The notes beneath the pieces were generated by a model. It saw nothing but the letters and a program-made list of their open reading frames with translations, made no database searches and had not been told where the DNA came from. From positions 62,001 to 126,000 of the forward strand of contig NVXU02000020.1 in NCBI GenBank assembly GCA_002734065.2: DNA of 64,000 nucleotides, given 5' to 3'. The stretch's first letter is position 1; every line of letters starts with the position of its first letter. The position numbers and the translations under genes are program-made. Below are positions 44,100 through 52,965 of this stretch, piece by piece. This DNA is from Fluviicola sp. (GTDB lineage Bacteria > Bacteroidota > Bacteroidia > Flavobacteriales_D > Crocinitomicaceae).

Positions 44100-45378
44100 G
44101 TTGCGCATATTTTTTCTCGTACTTTTTGTAGAGCTTGTATTGCGAATTTTCTAAGTCGATAAATTGACCATCAATCATTCCCAAAGTGACCTTGTTTGTG
44201 CGCATGTCCAAGGCGTTTCCAGTGGACACAAAAAGCGTTGCAGACTTCCCTTTCTCAATACTACCATAGCTTTCAGAGACACCTGTGATTTCACAACTCC
44301 ACAGACTAACAGCACTTATTGCGTCTTCTTCAGACAAGCCATAGGCCATTGCTGTACCGGCTAAAAAAGGAATGTTTCGTGTGTTCATTGCTTCCATATC
44401 GCCTTGATTTTGAATGCAGAATTTAACACCAGCCGCACTCAGCAAGGCGGGTAATTTATAAGGTAAATCAACGTCATCTTCTTCATTTTCTGGCAAACTA
44501 TGCGGACGAACAAGCATCACTGGAATTTTCGCATCAATGAGTTGTTGAGCAATTAAGTGAGAATCATATCCTCCAATAATCACAGGAAACGCAAGATCAA
44601 ATTCTCTAGAAAAATCGATGGCATCTAACAACTGTTGCAATTCGTTTGCGTGAATATACACTCTTTTCTTTCCCTTAAAACAATGGCGCATTGCTTCCAT
44701 TCGGGCATCTTTTTTATCATTTTTAGTCGTGTTGGCATAGGCTTTTGCCATTCTGAAGAAGGCATAAATTTTATCTTTCTGCTTAGAATAGTCCTTGTTC
44801 AGTGTTTTAGGTTTCGGTTCTGCCCACCAACCTCCGCCAGAAAGACTTGAAGGCCAATTCAAATGAATACCATCAGAAGCAGCGATTGTTGCATCTTCCC
44901 AATTCCATCCGTCCAATTTCATAATAGCAGAACTTCCAGAAATAATGCCGCCACGAGGAGTTGGCTGCGCAAGCAAAACGCCATTCGTTCTTACTGTACT
45001 GATTACCTTAGACTCCACATTAAAAGCGATTTGAGTCCTCACGTGGGGATTAAAAATTCCGACTTCATCAAAATCTTTGGTCGCACGAACCGCATCAATC
45101 TCTGTAATTCCCAAAGTAGTGTTTGGCGCCATAAAACCAGGGTAAATCTGCTGTCCTTTTAGGTCTATAATGGTGTCCCAATCTTCTTTGTCATAGGTAT
45201 AAGCCAAAGAATTCTTAATCAAATCAATCTTGCCATTTTTGATGCCAATCAATGCACTTTGCACCACTTCGCCGTTCCCAACGTGCAGGTTTCCATTTAC
45301 CAATAGAATGTTTTCGTAATTCTGCCCGAAAGAAAAACCCGAAACGGCAATTAATAGTATAATAAGTGTATTTCTCAT
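44086..45378 (-). CDS. Amidohydrolase-family protein lacking metal ligands
   Basis: 430 aa with a signal peptide (MRNTLIILLIAVSGFSFGQ), so secreted or periplasmic. The amidohydrolase frame is clear: ILLVNGNLHVGNGEVVQSALIGIKNGKID, then YPGFMAPNTTLGITE, and the C-terminal SIEKGKSATLFVSTGN. At the place of the usual HxH metal pair (PGxxDxHxH) it has MAPNTTLG, and the later His and Asp ligands are not seen either. It is probably a non-catalytic partner. The 1007-aa amidohydrolase gene starts upstream and ends 89 bp before it, separated by a heptamer array. Confidence 0.82.
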   Translation of the reverse strand: MRNTLIILLIAVSGFSFGQNYENILLVNGNLHVGNGEVVQSALIGIKNGKIDLIKNSLAYTYDKEDWDTIIDLKGQQIYPGFMAPNTTLGITEIDAVRATKDFDEVGIFNPHVRTQIAFNVESKVISTVRTNGVLLAQPTPRGGIISGSSAIMKLDGWNWEDATIAASDGIHLNWPSSLSGGGWWAEPKPKTLNKDYSKQKDKIYAFFRMAKAYANTTKNDKKDARMEAMRHCFKGKKRVYIHANELQQLLDAIDFSREFDLAFPVIIGGYDSHLIAQQLIDAKIPVMLVRPHSLPENEEDDVDLPYKLPALLSAAGVKFCIQNQGDMEAMNTRNIPFLAGTAMAYGLSEEDAISAVSLWSCEITGVSESYGSIEKGKSATLFVSTGNALDMRTNKVTLGMIDGQFIDLENSQYKLYKKYEKKYAQQKKD

Positions 45379-45411
45379 AATTTTTTATTTCCTCTACAAT
45401 TTTGTTTTACT

Positions 45412-45450
45412 TCATCACTCATCACTCATCACTCATCACTCATCACTCAT
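45412..45450. repeat. Heptamer tandem repeat TCATCAC, 5.6 copies
   Basis: An exact array of TCATCAC units between the two amidohydrolase genes. It is likely to vary in copy number by slippage. Confidence 0.9.
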
Positions 45451-45467
45451 TATAACACTATACATTA

Positions 45468-48400
45468 CTAATGATGATTCGCACCCGTTGACATCTCCTC
45501 TCCAATCGTATTACAATGATAATGTCCTTGTTTTTTCTTAATAAATGCTCTTTTTTCGTCTTTCGGTGTCTCGTCAGCCAACATTTTAGAGATAATTCTC
45601 GCTTTTTCGGCTTGATTTCTTTTTCTCAGAAGCAAATCGTTTTCTTGGCTGTAAAGAATTTCGCCATCCACAATTGTGTATTCTACTTTTGCTAAAATCG
45701 ACAATGGATTGTCTGACCAAATAACGACGTCTGCATCTTTCCCCTTCTTCAAACTTCCCATTCTGTCGTCGAGGTGCAATAATTTCGCAGGATTCAAGGT
45801 CACCATTTTCCAAGCTTCAATTTCTGACATCCCACCATATTTCACTCCTTTTGCCGCTTCTTGATTCAACCTTCTACCCATTTCTGCATCGTCAGAATTA
45901 ATGGCAACCACTACACCTTGCTTAGACATAAGTGCCGCATTGTAGGGAATTGCGTCGTTTACCTCAAATTTATACGCCCACCAATCGGAGAATGTAGAAC
46001 CACCAACGCCATGTTCAACCATCTTGTCTGCGAGTTTATAACCTTCCAAAATATGCGTAAACGTGTTGACTTTAAAGCCCAGAGAATCGGCAACGTGCAT
46101 CAGCATATTGATTTCTGATTGCACATAAGAATGGCAGGTGATAAAACGATTGCTTTGCAAAATTTCGCTCAAAGCCTCTAATTCTAAATCAATTCGAGGT
46201 TTGCTGCCTCCGTCTTTCTTAAAATCAGCCATTTCTTTAGCATAGACATTCGCTCTTGTAAAACCGTCAAGATACAATTGCTCGACACCCATTCTTGTTT
46301 GCGGAAAACGAATCTTATTGGCGCTTCCCCAGTTGGATTGTTTCACATTCTCTCCCAGAGCAAACTTGATAAAGTTATCAGCGTTGGGAATCAACATTTC
46401 TTCTGTTGTATGTCCCCATTTTAACTTTATAAGTGCCGATTGCCCACCAACAGGATTTGCAGAGCCGTGCAACAATTGAGAAGCTGTTACTCCGCCAGAA
46501 AGTTGCCTGTAAATATTAATATCGTCCGAATTAATCACATCGCCAATTCTGACTTCTGCAGAAATAGCTTGCCCGCTTTCATTCACACCTTTAGAAATAG
46601 CGATGTGAGAATGTTCGTCAATGATGCCGCTCGTGACATGCTTCCCTTTGGCGTCAATAACCCTTGCACCGTTCGGCGTTCTGTAATTGCCCGTTCCAAT
46701 AAAGTCGATTTTCCCGTTTTTTAGAATGATGGTTGCGTTTTTGACAATGCCTTCTTCCTCATTGGTCCAAAGCGTTGCATTTTCGATGACAATTGTTTCT
46801 GGTTGAGGAATAGAATCAAAACCATACGCCATGTTTGGAAACCAAGAATAATTGAGCGTGTCTTTAACAACAGTGCTTTTCTTCTTCTTTTTAGTGTCTC
46901 CTTTTTTTGTTTTAACGGCCGTCCATTTTACCCATTCTCCAGTTGGCAACATTCCTTCTCCTTCAAAAACGCCAAATTTAGGATTGCTTTTTCCTTGCAA
47001 AGTAACACTCCCAGTCCAAGACGTGTCGGCAATGTTAAATTGAAGGGTAACATTGTTCTCGTTGGCAATTACTTTCATTTTTACGGTAGAATCTTGAAGA
47101 CTTTCTTCACCTTGATATTGGTAGGTCAATTTTCCAGAATATTTGGCAGAATTTCCTTTAATTTCTACCGGAAATTTTTTCTCTTGAATAATGAGGTTGT
47201 ACTTTCCTGCAATGTCATTGTTGACCTTCTCAGCATAGACTTTTTGTTCTCCCAAAATCCAAGATTCTAGGACTTTAGCAGATTCTTCAAAAGGACTTTT
47301 ATCATAGATAATAAAACTTGCAAACTTCCCTGCGTCAAGCGTACCAACGGCTTCGGAGACCCCTGTGATTATCGATGGTTGCACTGTTAATGCGTTCAGA
47401 GCATCTTCTACAGAGAGTCCGTGAAGAATGGCAGACCGTAAGTTTGACCAAAAATCTTTGGCTGTTTTTTGTTGCATAGAGGAGAGGCAAATGTCAATTC
47501 CACGTTGTTTTAGCAGCATGGGATTCATCGGTGCCATTTCCCAATGTTTGAGGTCGCTCAGAGGAATTTGTCGAGAAACATAAGGGTTTTCTACGTCGTA
47601 AGGTTTTGGAAAATTAATAGGTAGAATTAAGGTAGAATTAAGGTCCATTAATTGGTCAATTACCTCGTATTCATTGCCCGAACCGATGTAATTAAAAGAA
47701 AGGTCGAACTCATGGGCAATTTTATTTGCTCGGAGAATTTCTAATTTGTCAGTGGTCGAAAAAATCAATGAACCGTTGAGTTGATTGTTTAAACTTTCCA
47801 AGGATAGATTTTTGTCTTTTGCACTTTCTTTGTACCAAGCAGCGTCGTAAAAAAGTTGCCTCAACAAAGCGATAGACCCCATTTGCGAAGACGGGTAAGA
47901 TTGCCGAGAATTCCCTTTCTTGAAAGAAAAGTAGCTACTAAGTTCTGGATTTGGCAGTAAAGATTTAGCACCATCAGTCAAGGCAACAAAAGCGGCATTT
48001 CCTTGCGCAACACCATCTTGCTGACGGGTCAACGCGTATCCAAACCCCATTTTAATAAGCGCCTCGTTCTTCTTAGCGTCGGAAGTGTAAATGAGATTCG
48101 CATCGACTTCTGGATGAATGGCTTCGTTCCAATAAAAGCTTCCTTTTTTAGACGATTCATATTGCGGACGACCTGTATATGCTTTCTTTTTTAATTCTGG
48201 CATCCCAATATTGGAATTCAATTCGATAAACGCAGGCAAAATTATTTTTCCTTCACAATCTATAAAGACCGCATCTTTTGGTGTCTTTACGCCCTTGCCG
48301 ACATCAATTATTTTGTCGTCTTTGATAAGTAGAGTAGCGTTGTTTACGATTCTCCCAGGAGAAATGTAAATAGTTGCGTTTTTCAAAGCATAATAAGCAG

Positions 48401-48491
48401 GTTTTGAAGTTGCCGCGCCATTATTGGGTTTTATTTGAGAAAAACTGAGCGAAACGAGCAAAGAAAATAAAAGGACGAAGAGAATTCTCAT
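45468..48491 (-). CDS. Two-domain amidohydrolase fusion, 1007 aa
   Basis: The signal peptide (MRILFVLLFSLLVSLSFSQ) marks it as exported. The N-terminal amidohydrolase-like half (about 35-430) has LPAFIELNSNIGMPEL where HxH would be, so it has no metal site. A beta linker (about 435-560) follows. The C-terminal half is intact: GIIDEHSHIAISKG (HSH at about 626), TCHSYVQSE (His), NTFTHILEGYK (His) and INSDDAEMGRR (Asp). It fits the imidazolonepropionase-like group that hydrolyses cyclic or peptide-like amides. It sits upstream of the second degenerate amidohydrolase gene, and the two may form one complex. Confidence 0.88.
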   Translation of the reverse strand: MRILFVLLFSLLVSLSFSQIKPNNGAATSKPAYYALKNATIYISPGRIVNNATLLIKDDKIIDVGKGVKTPKDAVFIDCEGKIILPAFIELNSNIGMPELKKKAYTGRPQYESSKKGSFYWNEAIHPEVDANLIYTSDAKKNEALIKMGFGYALTRQQDGVAQGNAAFVALTDGAKSLLPNPELSSYFSFKKGNSRQSYPSSQMGSIALLRQLFYDAAWYKESAKDKNLSLESLNNQLNGSLIFSTTDKLEILRANKIAHEFDLSFNYIGSGNEYEVIDQLMDLNSTLILPINFPKPYDVENPYVSRQIPLSDLKHWEMAPMNPMLLKQRGIDICLSSMQQKTAKDFWSNLRSAILHGLSVEDALNALTVQPSIITGVSEAVGTLDAGKFASFIIYDKSPFEESAKVLESWILGEQKVYAEKVNNDIAGKYNLIIQEKKFPVEIKGNSAKYSGKLTYQYQGEESLQDSTVKMKVIANENNVTLQFNIADTSWTGSVTLQGKSNPKFGVFEGEGMLPTGEWVKWTAVKTKKGDTKKKKKSTVVKDTLNYSWFPNMAYGFDSIPQPETIVIENATLWTNEEEGIVKNATIILKNGKIDFIGTGNYRTPNGARVIDAKGKHVTSGIIDEHSHIAISKGVNESGQAISAEVRIGDVINSDDINIYRQLSGGVTASQLLHGSANPVGGQSALIKLKWGHTTEEMLIPNADNFIKFALGENVKQSNWGSANKIRFPQTRMGVEQLYLDGFTRANVYAKEMADFKKDGGSKPRIDLELEALSEILQSNRFITCHSYVQSEINMLMHVADSLGFKVNTFTHILEGYKLADKMVEHGVGGSTFSDWWAYKFEVNDAIPYNAALMSKQGVVVAINSDDAEMGRRLNQEAAKGVKYGGMSEIEAWKMVTLNPAKLLHLDDRMGSLKKGKDADVVIWSDNPLSILAKVEYTIVDGEILYSQENDLLLRKRNQAEKARIISKMLADETPKDEKRAFIKKKQGHYHCNTIGEEMSTGANHH

Positions 48492-48578
48492 GAGTTTAAT
48501 TTTGTTTATAGCAACGTGAAAGTATAAAAATAGAATGACTTATGGCAATTCTCTACCAACTAAAACAGGGCAAACGTA

Positions 48579-48649
48579 TTTAGACACGCCTTCGGCTTTA
48601 GAAACGGTCGCTGCGCTTCCTGTTAGACACACTCCTTCATCGCTCTTAG
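48579..48649 (-). repeat. Mosaic repeat, left arm
   Basis: Read on the minus strand it consists of blocks that begin CTAA: AGAGCGATGAAGGAGTGTG, a 21-base block (ACAGGAAGCGCAGCGACCGT, then T) and AAGCCGAAGGCGTG. The last two blocks are identical to blocks in the right arm. Confidence 0.85.
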
Positions 48650-48747
48650 GCTTGGTTGTTGTAAAAAATTTAATTGCTGTTTTGATTTTTTTTTAAAGAA
48701 AACGAACAATCAAAATAACAACTAATCTCGTCGAAGCAGAACTAAGT

Positions 48748-48834
48748 CTAAGAGCGCAGCGGTCTAACAGGAAGCGCAGCGACCGTTTCTAAGAGCGACG
48801 AAGGAGCGTGTCTAAAGCCGAAGGCGTGTCTAAA
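48748..48834 (+). repeat. Mosaic repeat, right arm
   Basis: Read on the plus strand, blocks each begin TCTAA: AGAGCGCAGCGG, the ACAGGAAGCGCAGCG... block, AGAGCGACGAAGGAGCGTG and AAGCCGAAGGCGTG. The order differs from the left arm. Confidence 0.85.
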
Positions 48835-48869
48835 TGCATTTTACTCTACCAACTACTCATCGATTTTCT

Positions 48870-48877
48870 TAGATTTG
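48870..48877 (+). promoter_or_regulatory. -7 box of the cytochrome b-like gene (TAGATTTG)
   Basis: A TAnnTTTG match 12 nt before the ATG at 48890. Confidence 0.5.
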
Positions 48878-48889
48878 CAAATAAAAAAC

Positions 48890-49333
48890 ATGTACAACGC
48901 ATTACTTCATTCTCATTCTGGACTCCGATGGATTGCCTTGATTTTAATCATTGTTGCCATTTTTAACGCGGCAAAATCGCAAAATTCTGGTAAATATCTA
49001 AAGAAAGATAAGATGATTAACCTTTTTGCAATGATTTTCATGCACATTCAGTTACTCATTGGTTTAGGATTGTATTTCATTTCTCCAAAAGTAACTTTCG
49101 TTGATGGTTGGATGAAAGAATCAATGACTCGTTTCTTCGGAATGGAGCACATCCTGCTCATGGTTATTGCCATTGCTATCATAACAATGGGAAGAAGCAA
49201 AGCGGAGAAAAAACTAAAAGGTTCTCGCGATAAGCATAGAAAAATCATGATCAGTTATTCTATTGCATTAATTCTCATTCTGATTTCTATACCTTGGCCA
49301 TTCAGAGAGGCGCTTCATGCAGGATGGATGTAA
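48890..49333 (+). CDS. Small four-helix membrane protein, cytochrome b-like
   Basis: 147 aa from the ATG at 48890, selected because MYNALLHSHSGLRWIALIL is the typical N-terminus; an upstream ATG overlaps the promoter. Four membrane helices are seen, with His residues placed in or near them (LLHSHSG, FMHIQLLIG, MEHILL), as needed for heme ligands. Related Bacteroidota proteins are often labelled cytochrome B. Heme binding is not shown. The hflX start at 49347 follows 13 bp later. Confidence 0.78.
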   Translation: MYNALLHSHSGLRWIALILIIVAIFNAAKSQNSGKYLKKDKMINLFAMIFMHIQLLIGLGLYFISPKVTFVDGWMKESMTRFFGMEHILLMVIAIAIITMGRSKAEKKLKGSRDKHRKIMISYSIALILILISIPWPFREALHAGWM

Positions 49334-49346
49334 AAATAGAAAAACA

Positions 49347-50549
49347 ATGAGTCAAGGACACGTTTTAGTAGATGATAGTGAAGAATCTTGCGTTCTTATT
49401 TGCGTTATCCCACAAGGGACTTCGGAAACACAAGCAGAAGAGTACATGAACGAGTTAGAATTCTTGGCTGAAACAGCTGGAGCTTTCACGAAGAAAAAGT
49501 TTTTTCAAAAGTTATCGAAGCCTGACTCTAAGACCTATTTAGGAAGTGGAAAACTCGAAGAAGTACGAATGTACATCAATGCGAATGACATAGATGTAGC
49601 CATTTTTGATGATGAGTTGTCTCCTTCTCAATTGAGAAATATTGAGAAAAAATTGGAGGTAAAAGTAGTAGATAGAAATATTTTAATCCTCGATATTTTT
49701 GCCAGTAGAGCGAGAACGGCAAACGCCAAAACTCAGGTTGAATTAGCACGATTACAATACATGTTGCCTCGATTAACAAGAATGTGGACGCATCTTGACA
49801 GAGAAAAAGGTGGAATTGGTATGCGAAGTGGTGCTGGTGAATCACAGATTGAGATTGATAGAAGATTGGTTCAAGATAAAATTGCGGCACTTCAAAAGAA
49901 GTTGAAGGCAATCGATAAGCAAAAGGCCGTTCAACGTGGAAATCGAGGTCAATTGGTGCGTGTAGCACTGGTTGGATACACCAACGTTGGTAAAAGCACC
50001 ATCATGAATATGTTGAGCAAGTCCGACGTTTTTGCAGAGAATAAATTATTTGCCACCTTGGACACAACAGTAAGAAAGGTTGTAATTCAGAACTTGCCAT
50101 TTTTGCTGGCAGACACCGTTGGATTTATTCGCAAGTTGCCGCATCAATTGGTTGATTCTTTTAAGTCAACCTTAGACGAGGTTAGAGAATCTGACATGTT
50201 GATTCATGTTTTGGACATTGCTCACCCCAACTTTGAGGACCATTACAAAGTTGTATGTGATACGTTGGCAGAAATAGACAAAACGGATAAACCAATCATT
50301 GTGGTGTTCAATAAAGTGGATGCCTATAATTTTGTTGCCAAAGATGAGGATGATTTAACGCCAATGGAGCCTGAAAATTATTCTTTGGATGACCTAAAGA
50401 AGACATGGATGGCAAAATTGAACGACACCAAGTGTGTTTTCATTTCTGCGGTTGACAAAGGCAATATCGAAGAATTTAAAGAAGTCCTTTACAAAGAAGT
50501 CAAGTTGATTTTTCAGGAAAGATATCCTTACCACAACTTTTTGTATTAG
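49347..50549 (+). CDS. hflX: GTPase HflX
   Basis: 400 aa from the ATG at 49347; an upstream ATG at 49317 would overlap the preceding gene. The N-terminal HflX domain has TKKKFFQKLSKPDSKTYLGSGKLEEV and FDDELSPSQLRNIEKKL. The G domain has VGYTNVGKSTIMNML (G1, about 209-223), DTVGFIRKLP (G3) and NKVD (G4). The middle motif KGGIGMRSGAGESQIEIDRR is conserved in HflX. It binds ribosomes and splits stalled 70S ribosomes. The call is firm. Confidence 0.96.
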   Translation: MSQGHVLVDDSEESCVLICVIPQGTSETQAEEYMNELEFLAETAGAFTKKKFFQKLSKPDSKTYLGSGKLEEVRMYINANDIDVAIFDDELSPSQLRNIEKKLEVKVVDRNILILDIFASRARTANAKTQVELARLQYMLPRLTRMWTHLDREKGGIGMRSGAGESQIEIDRRLVQDKIAALQKKLKAIDKQKAVQRGNRGQLVRVALVGYTNVGKSTIMNMLSKSDVFAENKLFATLDTTVRKVVIQNLPFLLADTVGFIRKLPHQLVDSFKSTLDEVRESDMLIHVLDIAHPNFEDHYKVVCDTLAEIDKTDKPIIVVFNKVDAYNFVAKDEDDLTPMEPENYSLDDLKKTWMAKLNDTKCVFISAVDKGNIEEFKEVLYKEVKLIFQERYPYHNFLY

Positions 50550-50556
50550 AAAATCT

Positions 50557-52824
50557 TTATTTCTGATCTCTCACTAAATGAAGGAAACCATGTCCTTCGA
50601 TGATGTCACCTTTAATTCCGGTTGCTTTATACTTGTAGAAATAAGTCCCTTCATTGGCTTCAGTTCCGCCAGGAGTTAAACCGTCCCAACCGTCTTGTGT
50701 GTTCGGGTTGGTTACTAAATCAATTGTTTTCTCATACATCAAGTTACCCCATCTATTGACAATAGTAACCTCAATACTCACAGCAAATTTCGTTTTGATA
50801 AAGAATACATCATTGCCACCATCGTTGTTTGGTGTAAATACGTTTGGAGCAACCGCCTCTGGAAAAGGGAAGATACAACTTCCGTCATCTTGCACTGCTA
50901 AAGGGTTATAATTTAACCCTTCAGGATCCATACAACCACAAGTGATGATGTCAATATTCAAATAAGCAGTATCTGAACATAAATTGGCATCATAGGCGAT
51001 AAGCATGACCTGTGTCGAACTCGTGTAAGTCTGAGATTGACCGTTTTCGTTAGCAATATTAAGCGTATTTAGATTTCCAAAATCCCAATAGTAAGTAAAA
51101 GTATTAGAACTTGTATTAGAGAAATTAACAGTTAATGGGTCACAACCTGCTGTTGTGTTGGCTGTTAAGCCAGCAGTTGGTGGGTCAATTAGATCCACAA
51201 AAACGCTATCCGTAGCAATACAAACGTCATCTGTTACAGTGAAGTAATACCATCCACTTGGTAAACTATCCATAGCTGTCCCATTTACATCATAGGGACC
51301 AGGTATTGTGTCTGGGCCAGTCCAATTGTAATAAGCCAAATTAAGAACTTGCGTCTGTCCTGAGACGAAAGCTTGGACAACTCCAGTTGGAAGACAATTA
51401 GGTAATTGAATGAAGCCTGTTGGCATTGAAGTAACAGAATCTATGGAGAGAGTTTGGTTAACAATAACTGTCAAAGTATCTTCATTGGTAAAGCCACAGA
51501 AGTCAGTAATAGTAACGTAATAATCAATGGTGTCGTTTGCATTTGCCGGGACCGTTAAGGTACTATTGGTATCGTTGGGTGAAGTGTTCCATAAATAGGT
51601 GTAGGGGGCGACTCCATCCATTCCAACAGAAAACACATCAATAGAGTCTTGTAAACAAAACACAGCGGTATCCTGGGCCAGTATATTGACATTGGGTTGG
51701 TCAAAGAGCCAAATTATACCAGTAGTGATAATTGTATCGCCCGAAGGTAAAATACTTGTAACAGTTAGAATAACGCTCTCATAACCTTCAAAGAATCCAT
51801 CTTGAAAAGCAGAAAAGGGAATCGTTACTTGCGTAGAATCCGGAAGGAATAAAACAGAATCGGGAATCAACGTATAATCGACACCATTTGTAGCCGTTCC
51901 AGTAATCACAACTTCTACATAAAGAGAATCACCTGCTTGACATGAGGGGCGTGTAAAAATAAAATCTGCATCCGTTCCACAACCTTCAAAAATAACAGAA
52001 TCACCAAATAGGCTTGGGTCAATGTTGGTGACAAGAGATAAATCCACAGGAACGGCTTGAAAGCTTCCTCCTTCTAAAAACACACCTGTATCTAAAATTC
52101 CATCTTGTGCATCAGCAATGGCAAATTTGAAACTATATGTAGAATCACAGATAACATTGAACCGAATTTCAATAGGAGTAGTGAAACCATTAAAAGTATG
52201 TCCCACAGGTGTTCCAATGTAATATTGAGGATTCAATCCAGGGTGAATAGTAGAAATAGTAATAGGTTCAGTTGTACCTGGTACAAGTGCCAGATTTTGA
52301 ACATTGTAATTTCCACCAGCAGGGTCGGGACCAGAGATATAAAATCCAAATGCATCATTAAATTGCGTGTTGACATAGGTTAAATATTCTTCTGAAGCAA
52401 AAACGAATCTAAAAATTACAACATCGCCTGTAGGTACGAAATCAAACTCTAATACAGCAGCGTCAAAAGTTGAGGTGATTGAACCTGCATTTGGGTTAGA
52501 AGTCACAGATTGAGCTGTTGCCAATACATCAGCGTCACCAGGACCTCCTAGAGTGGTGCTAGGGTTTCCAGGAGGAGCAATGTCAACAACATTCCCAGAA
52601 GACATAACGACACCAGAATCCAAACCAATATTTGAACCATTCGCATCAAAAAAACCAATTTGCCCGGGAAACCCAGAAAAAGTAATGTTTGATGTTACTA
52701 AACCAGGGCCAATTAGTGTGTTTGTCACCAAACTCGTAGGCGTCGGTGTATTGTCAATAATTATCTGTCCAATAATAGAAGAGTAAATGCCAATTGAAAA
52801 TATAAGTAATGATAAAATTTTCAT
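50557..52824 (-). CDS. T9SS-secreted protein with choice-of-anchor L domain
   Basis: 755 aa from the ATG at 52824, which begins a signal peptide (MKILSLLIFSIGIYSSIIGQ); an upstream in-frame ATG adds 14 unlikely residues. Residues of about 40-235 form a choice-of-anchor L domain (GFFDANGSNIGLDSGVVMSSG, FRFVFASEEYLTYVNTQFNDAFGFYISG). A Calx-beta-like domain (DYTLIPDSVLFLPDSTQVTIPF), a PKD-like part and Ig-like repeats follow. The C-terminal FTPNNDGGNDVFFI, VNRWGNLMYEK and EGTYFYKYKA form a type B sorting domain. It is likely a surface or released protein; its ligand is unknown. Confidence 0.92.
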   Translation of the reverse strand: MKILSLLIFSIGIYSSIIGQIIIDNTPTPTSLVTNTLIGPGLVTSNITFSGFPGQIGFFDANGSNIGLDSGVVMSSGNVVDIAPPGNPSTTLGGPGDADVLATAQSVTSNPNAGSITSTFDAAVLEFDFVPTGDVVIFRFVFASEEYLTYVNTQFNDAFGFYISGPDPAGGNYNVQNLALVPGTTEPITISTIHPGLNPQYYIGTPVGHTFNGFTTPIEIRFNVICDSTYSFKFAIADAQDGILDTGVFLEGGSFQAVPVDLSLVTNIDPSLFGDSVIFEGCGTDADFIFTRPSCQAGDSLYVEVVITGTATNGVDYTLIPDSVLFLPDSTQVTIPFSAFQDGFFEGYESVILTVTSILPSGDTIITTGIIWLFDQPNVNILAQDTAVFCLQDSIDVFSVGMDGVAPYTYLWNTSPNDTNSTLTVPANANDTIDYYVTITDFCGFTNEDTLTVIVNQTLSIDSVTSMPTGFIQLPNCLPTGVVQAFVSGQTQVLNLAYYNWTGPDTIPGPYDVNGTAMDSLPSGWYYFTVTDDVCIATDSVFVDLIDPPTAGLTANTTAGCDPLTVNFSNTSSNTFTYYWDFGNLNTLNIANENGQSQTYTSSTQVMLIAYDANLCSDTAYLNIDIITCGCMDPEGLNYNPLAVQDDGSCIFPFPEAVAPNVFTPNNDGGNDVFFIKTKFAVSIEVTIVNRWGNLMYEKTIDLVTNPNTQDGWDGLTPGGTEANEGTYFYKYKATGIKGDIIEGHGFLHLVRDQK

Positions 52825-52965
52825 AGTCAATAAATTTGTAGTGTCTAATGATGCTAAGACTTTCATTCTTGGATAAAAGTTGCATCACTTTTTAATTTAA
52901 TTACGAATATAGCTTGTTTTTTGCAAATAATGCCGATTTTTGAGGAGTTCAAATAAAAAAAAGCA

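Larger units (their letters stand above)
48492..48889. other. 398-bp gene-free region with mosaic inverted repeats
   Basis: No ORF is convincing. It is filled by two GC-rich mosaic repeats (48579-48649 and 48748-48834) in opposite orientation. They surround an AT-rich middle that is itself partly inverted (TTTTGATT and AATCAAAA). Confidence 0.7.

Noticed and set aside
45412-45450. CRISPR-like array
   Set aside because: The units are 7 bp with no spacers; it is a simple tandem repeat.
48579-48834. Insertion sequence or integron attachment array
   Set aside because: No transposase or integrase gene is nearby and no target-site duplication is clear; the block pattern is kept as a repeat finding instead.
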